From: Halochromatium salexigens
Lineage (GTDB): Bacteria; Pseudomonadota; Gammaproteobacteria; Chromatiales; Chromatiaceae
Direction: 5' to 3'
DNA: 32,927 bases
NCBI RefSeq assembly: GCF_016653295.1
Contig: NZ_NHSF01000036.1
Location: 1 to 32,927 of the forward strand
The notes under the pieces were generated by a model. It was not told the origin of the DNA. It ran no database searches and saw only the letters and a list, made by a program, of their open reading frames with translations. Numbering within the stretch: position 1 is the first letter of the stretch; every line of letters begins with the position of its first letter. Positions 1-7,834 of the stretch are shown piece by piece. Made by a program: the position numbers and the translations under genes.

Positions 1-437
1 ATCTCTCCGGGGTGCCCCGCAGCAAGTTGTGGGAGGGGATGAACATGATCGGCCTGGTCGAATCGCGCCGCGAGATCGACGGCCAGGTCGCGATCGAAAC
101 CCGGTATTTCATCGGCAGCATCGGCACTAGCGCTGCCCGGTTTGCCCACGCCGTGCGCGGCCACTGGGGCGTTGAAAACGGCTTGCATTGGACTCTCGAC
201 ATCGCCTTTCGCGAGGATGAGTGCCGTGTGCGCCAGCCGGTGGCGCGTGAGAATCTCGCCGTCCTGCGTCACCTCGCGCTCTCACGACTGAAGAATGATG
301 ACACCAAGGTGGGGCTGCAGAACAAACGCTTGAAGGCGGCTTGCAACGAGGATTACCTGGAAAAACTGCTCTTTGAGTGGCCCAAAAGTGACGAGAAAAC
401 AAAATCATCAGGAAACGCTAATATTAGCAAAGCTTGA
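1..437 (+). CDS. ISAs1-family transposase, C-terminal part (partial)
   Basis: This is the C-terminal end of a DDE transposase of the ISAs1 (H-repeat, DUF4338/DDE_Tnp_ISAs1) type. The frame is open to the left edge, so the gene starts outside the window; the GTG at 12 is only the first internal start-like codon. The family's conserved C-terminal block is visible: RGHWGVENGLHWTLD, where the Glu is the likely third catalytic acid, then DECRVR and ARENLAVLRHLALSRLK. About 145 residues are present out of roughly 370 usual for the family. No frameshift is seen in this part, so the element may be intact. The gene lies on the opposite strand to its neighbour and has no functional link to it. Confidence 0.85.
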   Translation, partial: LSGVPRSKLWEGMNMIGLVESRREIDGQVAIETRYFIGSIGTSAARFAHAVRGHWGVENGLHWTLDIAFREDECRVRQPVARENLAVLRHLALSRLKNDDTKVGLQNKRLKAACNEDYLEKLLFEWPKSDEKTKSSGNANISKA

Positions 438-450
438 TGCGATTGCCCTG
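1..450 (+). mobile_element. ISAs1-family insertion sequence, right-hand part
   Basis: The left edge lies inside an insertion sequence carrying an ISAs1-type transposase. The probable right terminal inverted repeat lies just after the transposase stop and ends at about 450 (ATGCGATTGCCCTG at 437-450). Related elements commonly end in a sequence of this kind just downstream of the gene; this is recalled, not computed. The left end is outside the window, so the repeat pair and the target duplication cannot be checked. Confidence 0.55.
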
Positions 451-688
451 TTCCGGTTCGGGACTTTCACCCGGCGGGTCACTGTAAGAGGTTTCCGATT
501 GCTCAACTCATTTGGCGCTCTTCCCCCTCTTCCAGGCTTTGCCTGGCGCAATTGGAATTGCTGGAAACTGGTGGCGCAGCGCGGCTCGGCTGTTGGGGTT
601 GACCGGTCACTCACGACCCTATCCGGCAAAGTCCACACTTGGCCGAAGCAGGCCCGGCCAGCGTTCAAATCAAAGGACATGCGAGCGC
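451..688. other. intergenic DNA flanking the insertion sequence
   Basis: No gene is recognised here. The stretch holds a small perfect hairpin, CCAGGC-TTT-GCCTGG (532-546), without a T tract, and a short ACCCG-G-CGGGT palindrome (469-479). It separates the IS end from the 3' end of the minus-strand dehydrogenase gene and could contain remnants of older insertions. Confidence 0.4.
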
Positions 689-2197
689 TCAGCGCTCGTA
701 GGATTCGATGCGCGCGGCCGTGCTCAGCGGTACCAGAAACGCGGTCGGATCAGGCAGCACTTTCTCCCGCACCGCGGCTAACGTGGTTTCGCCGCCGTAG
801 CTCACTGATGACTGCAGGTGGCCGCGGATACGCTGCAGGATGGTGCTGACGCTGCCACGGTAAGGCACCTGGATTTCCTGACCTTCAGGCGGGATTTCAA
901 GCGCCGCGTCGAGCTCTTCGCTGCTGCCGCTGTCGTAGAGCGCTTCCATCACGGCCTCGGGCGAGGTCATGCCGCGGTAAAGCTTTTTCTTCATGTGGGT
1001 CGCCGGGTCCTGTATCACGTGGCCCGGTGCCTCGTCAGTGCCGGACAGCGCGCTGCCGAGCATTACCGTCGACGCCCCGCAGATCAGGGCGAGAAAGATG
1101 TCCTTGTCGGTTTTCACGCCACCGTCGGCGACGATCGGCACCTTGTCACCGACGGCGAGATAGGCCTCACGGATGGCCTGCAGCTGCGGCACACCGGCCG
1201 CTGTTTCCAGTCGCGTGCGGCAGCCGCGGCCCGGCCCGACGCCGACCTTAATGGCATCGGCGCCGATATCGCGCATGAAGCGCGCGCCCGCGCTGGTCGC
1301 GACGTTGCCGCAAACCAGCGGCAAGCTGCCAAACTGGCCCCGCAGTCCGGCAACAGCCTGCTCCATGATGGCCGAGTGACCGTGAGCGATGTCGACGAAC
1401 AATAGATCGGCGCCGGCTTCCAGCAGCGCCGCGGCCCGCTCCAGGTAATCGCCGCGCGCGCCGACCGCCGCGGCGCAGCGCAGGTGGCCGGCGCTATCCT
1501 TGCTGGCGCCGGGCTGTTTGCGTTTGAGATTGATGTCGCGGCGCGTGATGAGCCCATGGATGCGATTCGCGCCATCGATGAGCGGCAGGCGCTCGATGCG
1601 GTGGTCGAACATCAGCCGTTCGGCCTCGTCGGTGGAGATGTCCGGCGCGCCGGTCACTAAGCGGGAAAGCGGGGTCATGAAATCGTCGACCGCTTGATCC
1701 TCGTCAGCACCGTGCGCCGGCGTGTCGCGGTTGGAGAGCAATCCGGCCAGCACGTTGGAGCCGCTGGCCGTCTCGATCAGGATGCCAGTGATGCCGTGCT
1801 GCCGCGCGAAATGCCTGGCTTGACGGATCCTGGTGCCCATTGGCAGGCACAGCGGACTGGCAATCACAGCGCTCTGGCTGCGCTTCACCACGGCGACTTC
1901 AAACGCCTGGCGCTCAATGCTCATGCCGCGATGGACGACCCCAATGCCCCCGTGCATGGCCATGGCCCGCGCCATGTCGGCGCCGGTGACGCTGTCCATG
2001 TTTGACGAAACGATCGGCAGATCCAACGCAACGTCCGCCGTCAGCAGCGACTTGACGCTGATCGTGCGGCGGGTCTGCGACTCCGTCTTCTGCGGACGGA
2101 ACAGGAAATCGTCGAAGGTCCTGCCGGTCCAGAAATCCGCCTCGTCCGGCGCCGCGGCGAAGGCGCCGTCCAGGTTCTGCCATCTACTCGTTGCCAT
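689..2197 (-). CDS. IMP dehydrogenase/GMP reductase family protein with CBS domains, probably a GMP reductase-like paralogue
   Basis: A 502-residue (beta/alpha)8 enzyme of the IMPDH/GMPR family, which interconverts IMP with XMP or GMP using NAD(P)(H). The N-terminal barrel part contains [10 protein letters not shown] (63-72). A CBS pair follows at about 110-225. The catalytic loop [11 protein letters not shown] (319-329) contains the nucleophile Cys326 and Thr328. YRGMTS (407-412) and PPEGQ with Glu438 close the site. IMPDHs normally have GPGSICTTR in the loop and an Arg-Tyr pair on the mobile flap (SDRY in E. coli). Here the loop is altered and the flap segment 413-435 has no Arg-Tyr. Loss of that pair is a GMP reductase trait, so reductase or another activity is inferred. 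The ATG at 2197 has only a weak ribosome site. It could also be a divergent IMPDH. Confidence 0.85.
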   Translation of the reverse strand: MATSRWQNLDGAFAAAPDEADFWTGRTFDDFLFRPQKTESQTRRTISVKSLLTADVALDLPIVSSNMDSVTGADMARAMAMHGGIGVVHRGMSIERQAFEVAVVKRSQSAVIASPLCLPMGTRIRQARHFARQHGITGILIETASGSNVLAGLLSNRDTPAHGADEDQAVDDFMTPLSRLVTGAPDISTDEAERLMFDHRIERLPLIDGANRIHGLITRRDINLKRKQPGASKDSAGHLRCAAAVGARGDYLERAAALLEAGADLLFVDIAHGHSAIMEQAVAGLRGQFGSLPLVCGNVATSAGARFMRDIGADAIKVGVGPGRGCRTRLETAAGVPQLQAIREAYLAVGDKVPIVADGGVKTDKDIFLALICGASTVMLGSALSGTDEAPGHVIQDPATHMKKKLYRGMTSPEAVMEALYDSGSSEELDAALEIPPEGQEIQVPYRGSVSTILQRIRGHLQSSVSYGGETTLAAVREKVLPDPTAFLVPLSTAARIESYER

Positions 2198-2595
2198 ATT
2201 TCAGTCTCAGGTTGCGCTGCGGTCGGACGCGGAAACAAGCTCGATCTGGGCATCAAGCGACAGTGATGCTGCAGCGCGGCGACGGAGATCCGTCGCCGAC
2301 CGATCGCGCACTCGGATCACCGGCCAGTAAGACAACCGCGTCTAGAGAATCTTACATCGAATTCGGCTCCGCGTTCGTCAGCCTAATGGCTTAGCAGCGG
2401 CAGCGCCTTGCGGTACTGCGTGACCAATCGTGGCCACTCCGAAAGATGTGCCAACGGACTAGCGAGCTGCGGGTCGCGGCGCTCGGCTTGCGCCAATGGG
2501 ACTGAGATAGACCGCACTCGAGGACCACTGCCGTCATGACGGGCTGGAAGATGATCTGGTGCCTTGGCTCCAGGGTTGGCCGACTGTCAGCCGCG
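2198..2595. other. intergenic region between encapsulin and the IMPDH-like gene
   Basis: No coding sequence is supported in these roughly 400 bases. Short open frames have neither a ribosome site nor recognisable protein sequence. The only clear structure is the inverted repeat at 2278-2297. The region should contain the promoter of the minus-strand IMPDH-like gene and the end of the encapsulin transcript. I see no convincing -35/-10 pair and no T-tract terminator. Confidence 0.5.
2278..2297. repeat. perfect 9-bp inverted repeat upstream of the IMPDH-like gene
   Basis: GGCGACGGA-GA-TCCGTCGCC, about 80 bases before the start codon at 2197. As RNA it would form an 8-bp stem with a 4-base loop. 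No T run follows on either strand, so a protein-binding operator or mRNA-end hairpin is more likely than an intrinsic terminator. Confidence 0.5.
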
Positions 2596-3405
2596 CTACG
2601 AGCCGCCGTCTTCCAGGGTGCAGATCGCCGTCGGATCATCGAGCAGAAAGACCAGGCTTTCCGACATGAATAGCTTGAGATGGATGCCGTCGCTTGCGGC
2701 GAAGCCGACGCGCAGGTCTTGGCCGATCTTGAGTTGGCCGACGCGCGGATCGACCAGCACGGCGCCGTCGATGGCGGCCTTGTAGACGCCGGCCTCGCAG
2801 AGTCGCCGTAGATGGTCGACCTGCAGCATGTCGCCACACTGGTAGCGGCGGAACAGGGCGTTGTAGCGGGCCGGCGACAGCGCGAGGGCGTAAGGCCCGC
2901 TGAAGCCGTTGGCGTCCAGCTTATTGACCGCGTTTAACACATCGTCCAGGGCCTGCTCGACCTGAGCCCAATCGCCGCAGGGCGAGGTGGCGCGGCTGCT
3001 AGCAGTCAGTAGACCTTCCAGCCCAAGCTCTGGCACCCCATTGTAGATGACCCGTTCTTCCCGACGCGCCACGGCCTCGGCCGCATCCTCTGCCGCGCGC
3101 AGGTCGAGCGGGAGCCCAAGCCCGAGATGTCCTTCGACCCGCCGCCGGCTGAGGCTGAACGACCGTTGCAGGAGCGGCACCGGCAGCGCCCGGCTACCGA
3201 TAGTGGTGGCCAGCTCGTCGCCGCCATCCTCGGCAATGGTTTCCGGGCCAGACTCGAGGCTGGTCAGGCCAAGGCCGTAGGGACCATCGAGATCAAGGAA
3301 GCGGCGTCCGGTGAGGACGTCGCTCGCGGCATCAAGCGCGCTCGCATCGATACGCTCCCACACGGCTTCCGGCAGACCCGCAGCTTCGCGATTCAAATCA
3401 CTCAT
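2596..3405 (-). CDS. encapsulin shell protein (family 1, linocin-like)
   Basis: A capsid-like shell protein of about 269 residues with the HK97 phage fold. It self-assembles into a proteinaceous nanocompartment in the cytoplasm and encloses a ferritin-like cargo. The N-terminus carries the family's signature: AVWERID, then LTGRRFLDLDGPYG. Later landmarks are LPLDLR, EERVIYNG, the long helix segment ending NAVNKL, GPYALALSPARYNALFR and the C-terminal FLLDDPTAICTLE. Length is typical. Two ATGs sit in tandem (3408 and 3405). GGAGG at 3413-3417 is 7 bases from the ATG at 3405 and only 4 from 3408, so 3405 is preferred. Either start overlaps the cargo gene's stop codon, which implies translational coupling. 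Shell and cargo are one operon, cargo first, the usual EncFtn order. Confidence 0.93.
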   Translation of the reverse strand: MSDLNREAAGLPEAVWERIDASALDAASDVLTGRRFLDLDGPYGLGLTSLESGPETIAEDGGDELATTIGSRALPVPLLQRSFSLSRRRVEGHLGLGLPLDLRAAEDAAEAVARREERVIYNGVPELGLEGLLTASSRATSPCGDWAQVEQALDDVLNAVNKLDANGFSGPYALALSPARYNALFRRYQCGDMLQVDHLRRLCEAGVYKAAIDGAVLVDPRVGQLKIGQDLRVGFAASDGIHLKLFMSESLVFLLDDPTAICTLEDGGS

Positions 3406-3833
3406 CATGTCACCTCCCGGTTCTGATTCTTTAGGCTGCCAAGGGTGAGGCCCTGTGGGGCTGCAACCGGCGATGCTGCTGGGCGTTCGGTTGCGGCGGT
3501 GTTGGCGTCGGTCTCTCCAGCGCCGCTGGTCGCTGCTTCTTCGGCTTCGGTAATCGGTACATCGGTAAAGAGGTAGGTACGCAGATGCTCGTCGAACGAG
3601 GCATCGCGGCGGCGCAGCCATTCCAAGACCATCGCGCCGTGCTCGATCTCTTCGCGCATGTTGTGCAACAGGACCTCGCGCAGATCGCCGTCGCGACAAG
3701 CCTCGGCGCGCTGGCGATACCAGTCCACGGCTTCGAGTTCCTCTTGGAGCGACACCAACGCACGATGCATATCGCGGGTGAGTGCGCTGAGTTCGGCGGC
3801 CTCTTCATGAAGGCCTTGAGAAGAATCTGCCAT
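3405..3833 (-). CDS. encapsulated ferritin-like protein (EncFtn cargo)
   Basis: A 142-residue ferritin-like ferroxidase that oxidises Fe(II) inside the encapsulin shell, where the iron is stored. EncFtn proteins have two helices and form a full ferroxidase centre only on dimerisation. The centre and entry residues described for the Rhodospirillum rubrum protein fall at the same numbers here: Glu31, Glu32, Trp38, Tyr39, Glu61, Glu62 and His65. The conserved LEWLRRRDA and EHLRTYLF follow. An Ala/Thr/Pro-rich linker (about 98-127) leads to the C-terminal cargo-loading peptide LTLGSLK (129-135), close to the LTVGSL consensus that docks on the shell interior. The ATG at 3833 has AAGGAG ten bases upstream. 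The stop TGA (3407-3405) overlaps the shell gene start. A longer open frame upstream lacks family similarity and is rejected. Confidence 0.95.
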   Translation of the reverse strand: MADSSQGLHEEAAELSALTRDMHRALVSLQEELEAVDWYRQRAEACRDGDLREVLLHNMREEIEHGAMVLEWLRRRDASFDEHLRTYLFTDVPITEAEEAATSGAGETDANTAATERPAASPVAAPQGLTLGSLKNQNREVT

Positions 3834-4199
3834 CGGGATTCGGCTCCTTGGTTGATGGGGCAAATTGCAAGATTGGGCGCTATCTGCCAGGGGCGCGATG
3901 CGAGGCAGCAGACCCGGCATGATGACGCGCTGCTGGTGCTGCAAGGTCAATGCCGATATCCAGTGACAGCAACTGAGCGCTGATGCGGCGGGGTATCAGG
4001 GCATCAGGCCGGATTCGTTGGGGGATTACACCCAATAGTCGGGTGTTTTCGCCCATGTCGCGACGTCACCGAGTCACGCTTCACGTTGTTCTATAGTCAG
4101 GAGGCACTGCTCGGGGAAGCGCTGCCAGGACGCGTTCAACGCGTCAGCGGGCTGCTAGAGCTGGCATATCCTTTCCAATAACCGAGGCTCGGATCGCTG
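3834..4199. other. divergent intergenic region between the encapsulin operon and the stress-protein gene
   Basis: No gene is supported. Promoters for both divergent transcripts should lie here. Weak candidates are TTGACC on the minus strand (3950-3945) for the encapsulin operon and TATAGT (4092-4097) as a -10 for the plus-strand gene; neither has a convincing partner box. A hairpin with a T run lies at 4028-4049. Confidence 0.45.
4028..4049 (+). terminator. hairpin with T run in the leader of the stress-protein gene
   Basis: ACACCC-N7-GGGTGT followed by TTTT reads as a weak intrinsic terminator on the plus strand. No plus-strand gene lies upstream between here and the insertion sequence. It may therefore be a leader attenuator, an operator, or chance. 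Confidence 0.35.
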
Positions 4200-5177
4200 A
4201 TGAAGCATTTCACCCATCTCCTCTACGTCCTCGATCAGGAGGCCGAACAGCCTTGCGGCCTAGAGCGCGCCGCTGCCTTGGCGCGGGGCAATCAGGCCCA
4301 GCTCAAGGTGGTGTCGGTGATCGAGTCGCTGCCGGCGGGAACACCATTGGAGGGCCTGGACCTCAGCACCGATGATCTGCTGGCGGCGAGTCGCGCCGAG
4401 TGCGAACAACGCCTGCACGCGCTGGTCGAGCCGCTGCGCGATGCAGTCACGATCGAGACCAAGGTGCTGACCGGGAAGCTGTTTTTCGAGGTGATCCGGG
4501 AGGTTTTGCGGCACGGCCATGACCTGGTGATGAAGTGTGTCGCCGACAGGCCGCCGATGGCCGCGTTGTTTGGCAGCGAGGACCTGCATCTGCTGCGTAA
4601 ATGTCCCTGCCCGCTGTGGCTGGGCCGGCCACAGGATGCGTTGAATGACCGACGCGTGCTGGCGGCGGTCGATGTGGAGCCGCTCGCATCCGCCAAGGAG
4701 CAGGCCCAACAGCAGGCGCTGAACGCGACCATCCTGGATCTCGCGGCCGCGCTGGCGACCTCGGAATTCGCCGAATTGCACGTCGCCCACGCCTGGACCG
4801 CGCTCGGCGAGCCGATCCTGCGCGGCGGCATGATCGCCACGCCCGCCGAGACCAGGATCGATGCCTACATCGAGGCCGAGCGCCGCCGCCATGGCCAGGC
4901 GCTGGAACGGGCGCTGACGGATCTTGAGGCGCGCGCTGGAGCCGAGGCCATGCACTGGCTAAAACCTGTACGGCATCTGCTGAAGGGCTCGCCGCGCGAG
5001 GAGTTGCCCGCGCTCGCGGCGCGCATCGATGCCGACATCCTGGTGCTCGGCACGCTGGGGCGCAGCGGCGTCTCTGGGCTGTTGATCGGCAATACCGCCG
5101 AGGCCGTGCTGCAACGGATCGACTGCGCGGTGTTGGCGGTGAAGCCCGAGGGCTTCGTCAGCCCGATCGTTGCCTAA
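4200..5177 (+). CDS. tandem-domain universal stress protein (UspE-like)
   Basis: A 325-residue cytoplasmic protein made of two UspA domains in tandem, roughly 1-145 and 150-320. The first begins FTHLLYVLD and ends CPLWLG; the second begins RRVLAAVDVEP and ends CAVLAVKPEG. The C-terminal domain carries the nucleotide-binding type loop GTLGRSGVSGLLIGNTAE, that is G-x2-G-x9-GN, as in UspE proteins. The first domain has a degenerate loop (KCVADRPPMAALFGSED), so only the second half is likely to bind nucleotide. UspE-type proteins help cells survive starvation and oxidative stress. The ribosome site is weak (CGAGG about 12 bases upstream). The stop codon overlaps the end of the convergent antiporter-like gene by three bases. 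The exact UspE subgroup is less certain than the fold. Confidence 0.85.
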   Translation: MKHFTHLLYVLDQEAEQPCGLERAAALARGNQAQLKVVSVIESLPAGTPLEGLDLSTDDLLAASRAECEQRLHALVEPLRDAVTIETKVLTGKLFFEVIREVLRHGHDLVMKCVADRPPMAALFGSEDLHLLRKCPCPLWLGRPQDALNDRRVLAAVDVEPLASAKEQAQQQALNATILDLAAALATSEFAELHVAHAWTALGEPILRGGMIATPAETRIDAYIEAERRRHGQALERALTDLEARAGAEAMHWLKPVRHLLKGSPREELPALAARIDADILVLGTLGRSGVSGLLIGNTAEAVLQRIDCAVLAVKPEGFVSPIVA

Positions 5178-6040
5178 CGCCCCTCGGCGGTGCGTTTGCG
5201 CTGGATGTCGATGATGTTGTCGGCGGCGAAATCGACCGCGTCGCGGAACGGATAGAGGATGATCGGTGCGCCGGCCCGCCAGAGCTTGGCGCCGCGCGCC
5301 TCGTCGCGCGCCACCACGGCGATCTCGCCAGCGAAGTGCCGCTGCGCCAGCGCCTGCATCAGCATCTGATTGGGGTCGACATCGGGCAGGGTGCTGATCA
5401 CCCACTGCAGCCCGTCTAGTGGCAGGGTGTCGAGAAAGGCTGGATCATGGCCATCGCCAAAGCAGACCGGCATCCCGCCTTGCGTGAGATGGCGCACGAG
5501 GTCAGGGTCGCAGTCGACGCCGAGCACGCGCAGATCCGCCGCGCTCAAGCGCTTCGCCAGGCGCAACCCGTAGCGGCCGAGGCCGAGCACCAGCACCTGC
5601 GGGTGCAGATCTGTCGCGATCTGCGCTTCGGCGGCGATCTCGCGGAAGGGTGTGCGCCGCTCGAAAACCCCAAGCACCGGTGTCAGCAACCGGTACAGCG
5701 GCTGCGAGTACAGGATCATGTAGGTCGACAGCGTAATGGTGATGATGCCGACCAGGGTCGTCACCCCAAGTGCTTCGACGCCGATGTGGCCGAGGCCGAT
5801 GCCCATGGCGATGAAGACGATCGAGAACTCGCTGATCTGCGCCACGGTCAGGCCGGCCAGGAAGCCGGTGCGCTTGCGGTAGCCCATCCCTCCCATGATG
5901 GCCATGACGATCAACGGATTGCCGATGAGCACGAAGAGCGAGAGCAGGATCGCCGGGAAGACCTCGGCGCCCAGGGTCGAGAAGTCGAGTTCGGCGAAGG
6001 GATCGAGGATTGGCAAGCTAATCGGCAAGTTGATCGGCAT
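5174..6040 (-). CDS. 5'-truncated CPA2-type K+/H+ antiporter (Kef-like) with RCK domain, probable remnant
   Basis: A 288-residue protein corresponding to the C-terminal half of a Kef-type cation:proton antiporter. It keeps about three transmembrane helices: VFPAILLSLFVLIGNPLIVM, the conserved block KRTGFLAGLTVAQISEFS, and a helix within 88-116. These are followed by a TrkA-N/RCK nucleotide-binding domain beginning VLVLGLGRYG (about 148-260) that contains LGVDCDP. Full-length relatives have ten or more helices and 550-650 residues, so the ion-translocating N-terminal half is missing. The frame upstream of the ATG at 6040 reaches a stop (6074-6076) within 12 codons, and the space before prfC cannot hold the missing part. 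The remaining frame is clean, so the loss is either recent or the fragment retains a regulatory role. Transport activity is unlikely. Confidence 0.75.
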   Translation of the reverse strand: MPINLPISLPILDPFAELDFSTLGAEVFPAILLSLFVLIGNPLIVMAIMGGMGYRKRTGFLAGLTVAQISEFSIVFIAMGIGLGHIGVEALGVTTLVGIITITLSTYMILYSQPLYRLLTPVLGVFERRTPFREIAAEAQIATDLHPQVLVLGLGRYGLRLAKRLSAADLRVLGVDCDPDLVRHLTQGGMPVCFGDGHDPAFLDTLPLDGLQWVISTLPDVDPNQMLMQALAQRHFAGEIAVVARDEARGAKLWRAGAPIILYPFRDAVDFAADNIIDIQRKRTAEGR

Positions 6041-6184
6041 GGCTGTGCTGATGATCGAGATCCAGTGGATACACTAACACGCAGTTCGATCCGGGCCTGA
6101 TCGTCGATGTTCTTATGCGATATAGGCCAAGCCTCGGTTACACTAGCGGGTTTTTCCACGCGCCAACCCAGGCAGCCCGAGTTC

Positions 6185-7765
6185 ATGTCCCAGTTGGAAG
6201 AACAGATCGCCCATCGGCGCACCTTTGCGATCATCTCGCATCCAGACGCCGGTAAGACCACGCTGACCGAGAAACTGCTGCTGTTCGGCGGCGCCATCCA
6301 GCTCGCGGGCACCGTCAAGGGGCGCAAGGCGGCGCGTCATGCGACCTCCGACTGGATGGAGCTGGAGAAGCAGCGCGGCATCTCGGTGACCTCCTCGGTA
6401 ATGCAGTTCCCCTATGGCGAGTCGATCGTCAATCTGCTCGATACACCAGGCCATGGCGACTTCTCCGAGGACACCTATCGCACCCTGACCGCGGTCGACT
6501 CGGCGCTGATGGTGATCGATGTGGCCAAGGGCGTCGAGGAGCGCACCATCAAGCTGATGGATGTCTGCCGGCTGCGCACCACGCCGATCCTCACCTTCGT
6601 CAACAAGCTCGATCGCGAGGGCCGCGATGCGATCGAGGTGCTCGATGAGATCGAGCAGGTGCTGAAGATCCAATGCGCGCCGGTGACCTGGCCGATCGGC
6701 ATGGGCAAGCGCTTCAAGGGCGTCTACGATCTGCGCCACGATCGCACCCATCTGTTCAGCGCCACTCACGGCGGCCACATTCAATCCGGCGAGGTGATCG
6801 AGGGACTGGACAACCCGCGCATGGACGAACTGCTCGGTGACCAGGCCGATGAACTGCGCGGCGAGCTGGAGCTGGTGCAGGGGGCGAGTCACCCGCTGGA
6901 TCTGGATGATTATCTGGCCGGCAAGCAGACGCCGGTGTTCTTCGGCTCGGCGATCAACAATTTCGGCGTCAAGGAACTGCTCGACGCCTTCGTCGAGTAT
7001 GCACCACCGCCGCGTCCGCGCCCGACGCGCGAGCGTCCCGTCGAGCCGCAGGAGCCCAAATTCACCGGCTTCGTGTTCAAGATCCAGGCCAACATGGACC
7101 CGGCGCATCGCGATCGCGTCGCCTTCCTGCGCGTGTGCTCGGGCAGCTACAAGAAGGGCATGAAGATGCGCCATGTGCGCATCGGCAAGTCGGTGCAGGT
7201 CGCCAATGCCATCACCTTCCAGGCCGACGAACGGCGTCAGGTCGAGGAGGCCTGGCCGGGCGATATCATCGGGCTGCACAACCACGGCACCATCCAAATC
7301 GGCGACACCTTCAGCGAGGGCGAGGATCTCAAGTACGAGGGCGTGCCCTATTTCGCCCCGGAGCTGTTCCGCCGCGTGGTGCTCAAGGACCCGCTCAAGC
7401 TCAAGGCCCTGCAGAAGGGCGTGCTGCAGCTCTGCGAGGAGGGCGCGACCCAGGTCTTTCGGCCGTTGAAGAACAACGACATCATCCTCGGCGCGGTTGG
7501 GGTGCTGCAGTTCGAGGTTGCCGCCTATCGGCTCAAGGGTGAATATGGGGTCGAGGCCGTGGTCGAGGCGGTGGGCGTGAACACCGCGCGCTGGATCGAG
7601 TGCGATGATCCGAAGATGTTGGCGCGCTTCAAGGAGAAGGCCTACGAGAATCTGGCCCTGGACGGCGATGAGCAACTGGTCTATCTGGCCCCGACGCGGG
7701 TCAATCTGGATCTGACCCAGGAGCGTTGGCCGGACATCCGCTTCAATGCCATCCGCGAACTCTGA
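6185..7765 (+). CDS. prfC: peptide chain release factor 3
   Basis: A translational GTPase of 526 residues (E. coli 529) that removes RF1/RF2 from the ribosome after peptide release. The G domain shows G1 [13 protein letters not shown] near the N-terminus, G3 DTPGHGDF and G4 NKLDREG. The RF3-specific switch region [10 protein letters not shown] and the domain 2/3 sequences ([27 protein letters not shown]) are present. The ATG at 6185 gives the family N-terminus ([20 protein letters not shown]). The open frame begins upstream at 6107 but that extension is not family-like. The ribosome site is weak (CCAGG region). A chemoreceptor gene follows after 69 bases on the same strand. Confidence 0.97.
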   Translation: MSQLEEQIAHRRTFAIISHPDAGKTTLTEKLLLFGGAIQLAGTVKGRKAARHATSDWMELEKQRGISVTSSVMQFPYGESIVNLLDTPGHGDFSEDTYRTLTAVDSALMVIDVAKGVEERTIKLMDVCRLRTTPILTFVNKLDREGRDAIEVLDEIEQVLKIQCAPVTWPIGMGKRFKGVYDLRHDRTHLFSATHGGHIQSGEVIEGLDNPRMDELLGDQADELRGELELVQGASHPLDLDDYLAGKQTPVFFGSAINNFGVKELLDAFVEYAPPPRPRPTRERPVEPQEPKFTGFVFKIQANMDPAHRDRVAFLRVCSGSYKKGMKMRHVRIGKSVQVANAITFQADERRQVEEAWPGDIIGLHNHGTIQIGDTFSEGEDLKYEGVPYFAPELFRRVVLKDPLKLKALQKGVLQLCEEGATQVFRPLKNNDIILGAVGVLQFEVAAYRLKGEYGVEAVVEAVGVNTARWIECDDPKMLARFKEKAYENLALDGDEQLVYLAPTRVNLDLTQERWPDIRFNAIREL

Positions 7766-7834
7766 CCAGACCGAGGCCACAAGGACAGGTGGGCACGCAT
7801 CGATTCCAGCCACGCAAGTGGGGGCTTGAGCACC

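Noticed and set aside
3834-3950. N-terminal extension of the encapsulated ferritin
   Set aside because: The 39 extra codons lack family similarity, and the ATG at 3833 has AAGGAG and gives exact family numbering.
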